Positions 5,656 to 9,373 of a DNA stretch of 9,373 nucleotides are shown in pieces. Source of the DNA: JBOHHR01 sp050740975 (GTDB lineage Bacteria; Pseudomonadota; Gammaproteobacteria; JBOHHR01); contig JBOIEE010000223.1 of assembly GCA_050740975.1 (NCBI GenBank), positions 1-9,373 of the forward strand, in the 5' to 3' direction. Both the position numbers and the translations under genes were made by a program. Every line of letters begins with the position of its first letter. Position 1 is the first letter of the stretch. The notes beneath the pieces were generated by a model, which saw only the letters and a list, made by a program, of their open reading frames with translations, was not told where the DNA came from and did no database searches.

Positions 5656-6501
5656 TTAACGAGCGGGATTCTCATTCTTTTGCAGGTAGCGCTTTTTTCC
5701 CCGCTGCAATTCTCTCATCTTTAGCACGATGAAATATTCATAGATCGAGCTTAAGGCGCAATACGTCAATCCGGGGGCTCCGTCCAGAAAGCCGCGCTTT
5801 ATCAAGTACAAGTAAGTAAACTTTAACCAAGGCCGAAGCGGGAATTTAACCGATAGATTCTTCAACGACTTGCGTCTATGGAAGAAGTCTGTAGCGAACA
5901 GGCTACGCATATCAAAGTCGTGAGCTATTTTTGTTCCTTCCTCCGCCTCTAGGAGGGAATATCTATTATGCTTGTCAATCCATTCCGTTATTCCCTTGCT
6001 AAAGTTATAGTGGTCTAAGTAGTTTTTTAGATATCCATGGGGGCCATCGATTACCGGTGTAGGGTTTACGAGCCTCTCGAATCGCACCCATCTTGGCCTA
6101 AAAAAACGCATGATATAGCTTGGGGGCATTGCATGCTTGATCCATTTACCCATAAAGAAGTTTCTTCTTCCGCAAAAATAAGCCACGTTCTTATTTCCGT
6201 CCTTTTTCGCCTCGCGCAATAATTCCTCCTTTAATTCTTCTGTCATGCGCTCATCTGCATCGATATAGAACACCCACTCATACCTAAATGAAACGTTTTC
6301 CAACGCCCAGTTCTGATGCGAAGACCAGTCATCGAACTTCCTCTGCACGACCCGCGTGCCCGCCGCTTCAGCGATCGCTACCGTACCGTCGGTGCTCAAC
6401 GAGTCAAGTACGACAATATCGTCCGACCATTGAACGGTGTTCAGGCACTCTGGCAGATTCACTTCCTCGTTGAGCGTTAAAATGAGAATGGAGATCGACA
6501 T
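5656..6501 (-). CDS. Family 2 glycosyltransferase, WaaE/LgtF-like
   Basis: Encodes 281 residues with an intact GT-A fold. The N-terminal nucleotide-binding strand and loop are ISILILTLNEEVNLPECL (3-20), then DDIVVLDSLSTDGT (27-40) and the metal-binding DADER (81-85, Asp81 and Asp83). The C-terminal half has the basic, aromatic character of the WaaE/KdtX group (RFFRPRWVRFERLVNP; KFPLRPWLKFTYLYLIKRGF), suggesting contact with a membrane-linked acceptor. These enzymes transfer a hexose to a lipid-linked glycan at the cytoplasmic face. Start ATG 6501 gives the canonical SISILILTLNEE opening; only a weak AAGTGG precedes it. It follows the broken sulfotransferase closely and is separated from the acetyltransferase by 167 bases holding a 12-base palindrome (5607-5618). 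The sugar donor cannot be read from sequence. Confidence 0.9.
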   Translation of the reverse strand: MSISILILTLNEEVNLPECLNTVQWSDDIVVLDSLSTDGTVAIAEAAGTRVVQRKFDDWSSHQNWALENVSFRYEWVFYIDADERMTEELKEELLREAKKDGNKNVAYFCGRRNFFMGKWIKHAMPPSYIMRFFRPRWVRFERLVNPTPVIDGPHGYLKNYLDHYNFSKGITEWIDKHNRYSLLEAEEGTKIAHDFDMRSLFATDFFHRRKSLKNLSVKFPLRPWLKFTYLYLIKRGFLDGAPGLTYCALSSIYEYFIVLKMRELQRGKKRYLQKNENPAR

Positions 6502-6521
6502 CCACTTTTTGCCGGTTTCAA

Positions 6522-7506
6522 TTACGGGTCAAAAAAAGCTAAGATTGGGTGTTGCACGTTTTCTATTAGCTTCGTGTGCGGCGGCAACTCGACGGCCCTA
6601 TGGGAATGCTTCTTGCCAAGCCATCTGTCTTCGAGTTTTTTGTCAAGCAGCGTTTCAAGCTGCTTGCATCATCGGTATGAGTCTCAACTAGGTGGTCGTG
6701 CGGGGCTCCAATGTTAGCTTGCGGAGCGGGGAACAGCTTCGCGAACATTGCCTCGTCGAAAGCGGAGTAGCCCAAACGCACGGCCTTTGCGAATATTGAG
6801 TTACACCTATAGACCCGTGTCCTGTCCTCATTGTAATATGTTGTAATGCCGCGAGTTAGATCAATCATGCGCCACCTAGCTAACGAACGTATGGTGGCCA
6901 TCGGTTGCTTCCCTTCGGCGCGAGGCTGAAAGTCCGCGACATCTAAGAATCGGTAGATAGATCGCATGACTGTAGCTGGCGCCCGCACGATATCATCGAA
7001 GATGGCAGATAAAATCGATTCAGCCGGAAAAAAACGCAAATACCTCGCAAATGCTTACTGTAGAGCCCGTATTCTATAATGTCTGCGCCAGCGGGATAAA
7101 CTCCTTCGTAACGTCCGTCTAAGATATCGGCCATGCCTTGCAAAGCGCGCACTGGAATATGTCCCCCTCTCATGTAATGAAAATAAGCCGACACCGAACG
7201 CTCGATGGGATTTCGATAAACCGCGATCAGTTTCGCCGAAGGAAGGTGGCGACATATCCTCTCTGGGCACTCCGCTTTTGCTAGATAACTTGGTCGCTTG
7301 AAGCCAATCGCCTGTTTCCCTTTCCCTGCGGTAAACAGCTCAGAGAATTTTTCAAAGGTGCTTCCGCCGTAATCCGGGTCGTCAAAGAACGGTAATTCTC
7401 TAGGATACATAAAAATTTATGGATGCTGCGAAAGCGTTTGCATAACGTAGGTAGAGGCCGCTTTTTGTGCGCCTATCGCTACGAAATTGGGTGTTATTCT
7501 CGTCAT
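6522..7506 (-). pseudogene. PAPS-dependent carbohydrate sulfotransferase, disrupted
   Basis: ATG 7506, with GGAA a few bases upstream, opens MTRITPNFVAIGAQKAASTY, containing the 5'-phosphosulfate loop GAQKAAST (12-19). Codon 30 is an in-frame TAA (7419-7417), after which the frame continues IFMYPRELPFFDDPDYGG and AKLIAVYRNPIERSVSAYFH, the 3'-phosphate-binding region with its Arg and Ser. Near 7046 a one-base shift separates YGLYSKHLR from YLRFFPAESILSAIFDDIV in the next frame, which runs to about 6680. A further switch there may lead to LETLLDKKLEDRWLGKKHSH and a stop at 6522, only 20 bases before the GT2 start. Otherwise the frame ends at 6566. The enzyme would add sulfate from PAPS to the glycan. 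Because one lesion is a nonsense codon, indel sequencing errors alone do not explain it. Probably inactive. Confidence 0.85.
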
Positions 7507-7716
7507 CTGTTTAGTTCCGCCAGCCCAGCGACACTTACTCAGCTGCGGAAGCGCCGGCTCTATGCAGCGACGCCTCTTTGCCACCTGCCCTGAGCACGAC
7601 GCCTTCGCGCATTAGTCTTGAGGTGAGCGCTCCCAAGAGCCAAGTTGGCTGGGTGACACCCGCTTCCCTAGCCTAACCGTATAACCGTAGCGCCCGCTGA
7701 GCTGCTCCACTGTGTT
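7507..7716 (-). other. Intergenic stretch with coding-like scraps
   Basis: Between the GT4 stop and the sulfotransferase start, two minus-strand frames look faintly coding: EQLSGRYGYTVRLGKR (about 7705-7658) and TQPTWLLGALTSRLMREGVV continuing to RAGASAAE and a stop just before the sulfotransferase. A single shift near 7650 would join them. I do not recognise a family. They may be the end of a deleted gene or chance. Confidence 0.22.
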
Positions 7717-8865
7717 CTACCTCATTCCTGCGCCGTAAAACGCAAAAACCTCACGAAACCCTTGGACCATGTTATCTAAGGAGTATTGGTGTTCAACTTG
7801 ATAAAGCGCCTTTGCGGACAGGTTTTGGCGAAGCGTTTCGTCGTTCATTATCCTTAACCATTTTTCTGCCATATCGTTCACATCTCCTTTGGCGTAAAAC
7901 AAACCATTGACCCCGTGAACGAGGGCTTCAATCTCTGGACCGTGTTGCGCAACGGTATTACTGGTTACTACGGGAAGCGCATAACCAAATGCGTGCATCA
8001 AGCTAAGCCCCATGTTCGCAGGATAGCAAAACAAGCATGCACTGAGCATCCAAGGCGCTAGGTGATGCTCCTCGTAAATGGCTCCGGTGAAGATGACCGA
8101 ATTAGACTCGCCCAACTCTGTTGCCAGCGTTTGGAGGCGTGACTTTTCTCTACCATCGCCAACGATAACGAGCTTTATCTCCGGATCGCGTTGCCGTGCG
8201 AGCCGTAACGCGTAGAGCAGGATGGACACCTCGGTTTCCGGTCCAAGCCTCGACACGAAAACGACCGTTTTATGCGGTACGATATTCCATTTTTTTTGAA
8301 ACGACGCTAATTCTTTCTGTGCGGTTGTCCAGTATCCGGTCGCTTTTTTAATCGGTGCTTGGTCTATGGCGTTTTGCGCAACGAACACCCGTTCTTTTTT
8401 AAAGCTCCATCTTTCCACCAACATTTCCGCCACGGTTTTGCTATACACGATGATACCATCTGCTGCCGTTCCGTAGGCGTTACGCAACCAATCGCCAATA
8501 CGTCTTGGCTTTTTTGAGTAACCGTGTCCCCATAACACCACCGGAATCCCATTTAAGCGCCCTTTAATTATTGCCAGTCCGAGGCTCACATAATGCGCAT
8601 CCCATGGAAGAATGACGAGGTCGTACGCCTTGCTCCATGGTTCCGACAATTGCTTTCTTTGGAAGCGAAGATCCAAACGCCCGAGTCGAAGCTCACGGAC
8701 AGGGGCATGCACGTACCGATATTGGGTACCGACTGCCGCTTGCTTCAGCCCCCGGTTCGTGGCTCCGGCGAATACCGTTAACTCTATCCCCGGCTCGCTC
8801 CCGAGCCGATCGAATAAGGGTGCGCGGTAATGCGGTACCGCCGGCTGAAACAACGCGATCCTCAA
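7717..8865 (-). CDS. Family 4 (GT-B) glycosyltransferase
   Basis: Encodes 382 residues, full length for a GT4 enzyme. The N-terminal acceptor domain begins MRIALFQPAVPHYRAPLFDR and includes LWGHGYSKK (111-119). The C-terminal donor domain has VVFVSRLGPETEV (201-213), IKLVIVGDGREKSRL (230-244), SNSVIFTG (254-261) and GLSLMHAFGYALPVVTSN (286-303) with PEIEALVHGVNGLFY (310-324). The usual EX7E is replaced by NMGLSLMHA, as in a subgroup with GLSxxHAFxYGLPVI, so this is probably not a defect. Start is TTG 8865, chosen because AGGAG lies six bases upstream and the conserved MRIALF opening follows directly. It transfers a sugar to the growing lipid-linked glycan in the cytoplasm. It is the first intact gene of the minus-strand cluster. 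Donor and linkage are unknown. Confidence 0.9.
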   Translation of the reverse strand: MRIALFQPAVPHYRAPLFDRLGSEPGIELTVFAGATNRGLKQAAVGTQYRYVHAPVRELRLGRLDLRFQRKQLSEPWSKAYDLVILPWDAHYVSLGLAIIKGRLNGIPVVLWGHGYSKKPRRIGDWLRNAYGTAADGIIVYSKTVAEMLVERWSFKKERVFVAQNAIDQAPIKKATGYWTTAQKELASFQKKWNIVPHKTVVFVSRLGPETEVSILLYALRLARQRDPEIKLVIVGDGREKSRLQTLATELGESNSVIFTGAIYEEHHLAPWMLSACLFCYPANMGLSLMHAFGYALPVVTSNTVAQHGPEIEALVHGVNGLFYAKGDVNDMAEKWLRIMNDETLRQNLSAKALYQVEHQYSLDNMVQGFREVFAFYGAGMR

Positions 8866-8905
8866 ATTCGGCTCCTAATCCCGCTATACGCCTGTTAACC
8901 GCTTT

Positions 8906-9044
8906 CTATCCGGCGTAGCCGATCCCGTCACCCCGAATCAAGGTCGCCGCTATTTCCTTAGGATTACCCATAAGGACGTCGTCGCCCCCAGTTAGCGTTA
9001 CAAATGCTATTGTAGCGAAAACGTGATTCTGCGTCGCGTCAAAT
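8906..9044 (-). pseudogene. Possible C-terminal remnant of an upstream polysaccharide gene
   Basis: A stop-bounded minus-strand frame of about 45 codons reads TQNHVFATIAFVTLTGGDDV and GNPKEIAATLIRGDGIGYAG before a TAG at 8908-8906, 40 bases ahead of the GT4 start. Spacing and composition fit the tail of a preceding operon gene. It has no start codon of suitable quality. It faintly recalls the end of UDP-GlcNAc 2-epimerases, but I do not rely on that. It overlaps a plus-strand frame, and a breakpoint near 9040 would explain both. Confidence 0.3.
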
Positions 9045-9127
9045 CAAGGGCTTTCTTTGAGCACGAGCTCGTACCCTTTGAGGAGTTCGAGCGCCACTAC
9101 CGCATCCATTATGGTGAGGTTCGCTGA
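9035..9127 (+). pseudogene. Possible C-terminal remnant of a gene upstream of trpD
   Basis: On the plus strand SRAFFEHELVPFEEFERHYR and IHYGEVR end at a TGA (9125-9127), 47 bases before the trpD-like start and in the same direction. The acidic/aromatic composition is protein-like, and the sequence upstream of about 9035 in this frame looks non-coding. I do not recognise the family. It may be the end of a gene cut at the edge of the polysaccharide locus. Confidence 0.33.
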
Positions 9128-9174
9128 AAAAGTTGGCGCCCCCCGAGGTCATCTTAGGTAGACTAGGAGCCATC

Positions 9175-9373
9175 ATGCGCGGTCCAGGCGAACCCCTATT
9201 ATCCGATCCGGCTCTTCTCATGCGGTCCATTATTCAGCGCATCGCCACCGGCCCGGAATTGAGCAAGGACATCTCCCGTGAGGAGGCACAGGCGGGCATG
9301 CGGTCTATCCTCGAAGGGAAGATTGACCCCGTCCAGGCGGGGATATTTCTGATCGCATTGCGGATGAAGCGTG
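9175..9373 (+). CDS. TrpD-like anthranilate phosphoribosyltransferase-family protein, N-terminal part (runs off right edge)
   Basis: Sixty-six codons are visible from ATG 9175, which has a strong AGGAG five bases upstream. The sequence has IIQRIATGPELSKDISREEA (about 19-38) and ILEGKIDPVQAGIFLIALRM (about 45-64), the helical N-terminal domain shared by TrpD and its paralogues. TrpD joins anthranilate to PRPP in tryptophan synthesis. The N-terminal extension and the ATGPELSKD wording resemble TrpD-like paralogues of Gammaproteobacteria, some of uncertain substrate, so I do not give the symbol. The PRPP-binding domain lies outside the window. This gene marks non-polysaccharide, probably ancestral, chromosome on the right side. 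Confidence 0.8.
   Translation, partial: MRGPGEPLLSDPALLMRSIIQRIATGPELSKDISREEAQAGMRSILEGKIDPVQAGIFLIALRMKR

Overview
This window is a rearranged, partly decayed surface-polysaccharide (exopolysaccharide or O-antigen type) locus. Nearly all of its genes lie on the minus strand. A plus-strand TrpD-like gene at the right edge resembles those of Gammaproteobacteria, so a Gram-negative proteobacterial host is the best guess, with low confidence. Base composition is a patchwork: roughly 1.0-3.4 kb is very G+C-rich, while 5.0-7.5 kb is clearly more A+T-rich. This suggests pieces of different origin. I see no rRNA, tRNA or CRISPR array.

In transcription order, right to left: at 9.04 kb a minus-strand coding remnant abuts a plus-strand remnant that leads into trpD, which looks like the edge of the locus. 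Then come a GT4 glycosyltransferase (8865-7717), a sulfotransferase broken by a nonsense codon and at least one frameshift (about 7506-6522), a WaaE-like GT2 glycosyltransferase (6501-5656), a hexapeptide-repeat acetyltransferase with an abnormal C-terminus (5488-4937), and a ChbG/YdjC-type deacetylase (4974-4228). After these the operon breaks up. There is the first third of an acyl carrier protein gene (4191-4087), a scrap of an apparent IS4-type transposase, and the C-terminal part of an acyl-AMP ligase with a frameshift. The carrier and ligase were probably neighbours that lost the DNA between them.

The ligase is cut at about 3413 by a G+C-rich block: a carA N-terminal fragment on plus, a divergent intact fkbH-like gene (3056-1221), and a second, degenerate chbG copy that starts inside the fkbH stop codon. 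To its left are a frameshifted IS3-family orfB remnant on plus (about 664-935), about 390 bases with nothing recognisable, and the N-terminus of an O-antigen polymerase/ligase-like membrane protein running off the left edge.

The intact genes would assemble and decorate a glycan (two glycosyltransferases, acetylation, deacetylation and formerly sulfation). The ACP, ligase and FkbH genes hint at a carrier-bound acyl or glyceryl-type substituent. I found no convincing new biological system. The main interest is the layered gene wreckage, the Cys-rich FkbH-like protein, and the question of which lesions are real.
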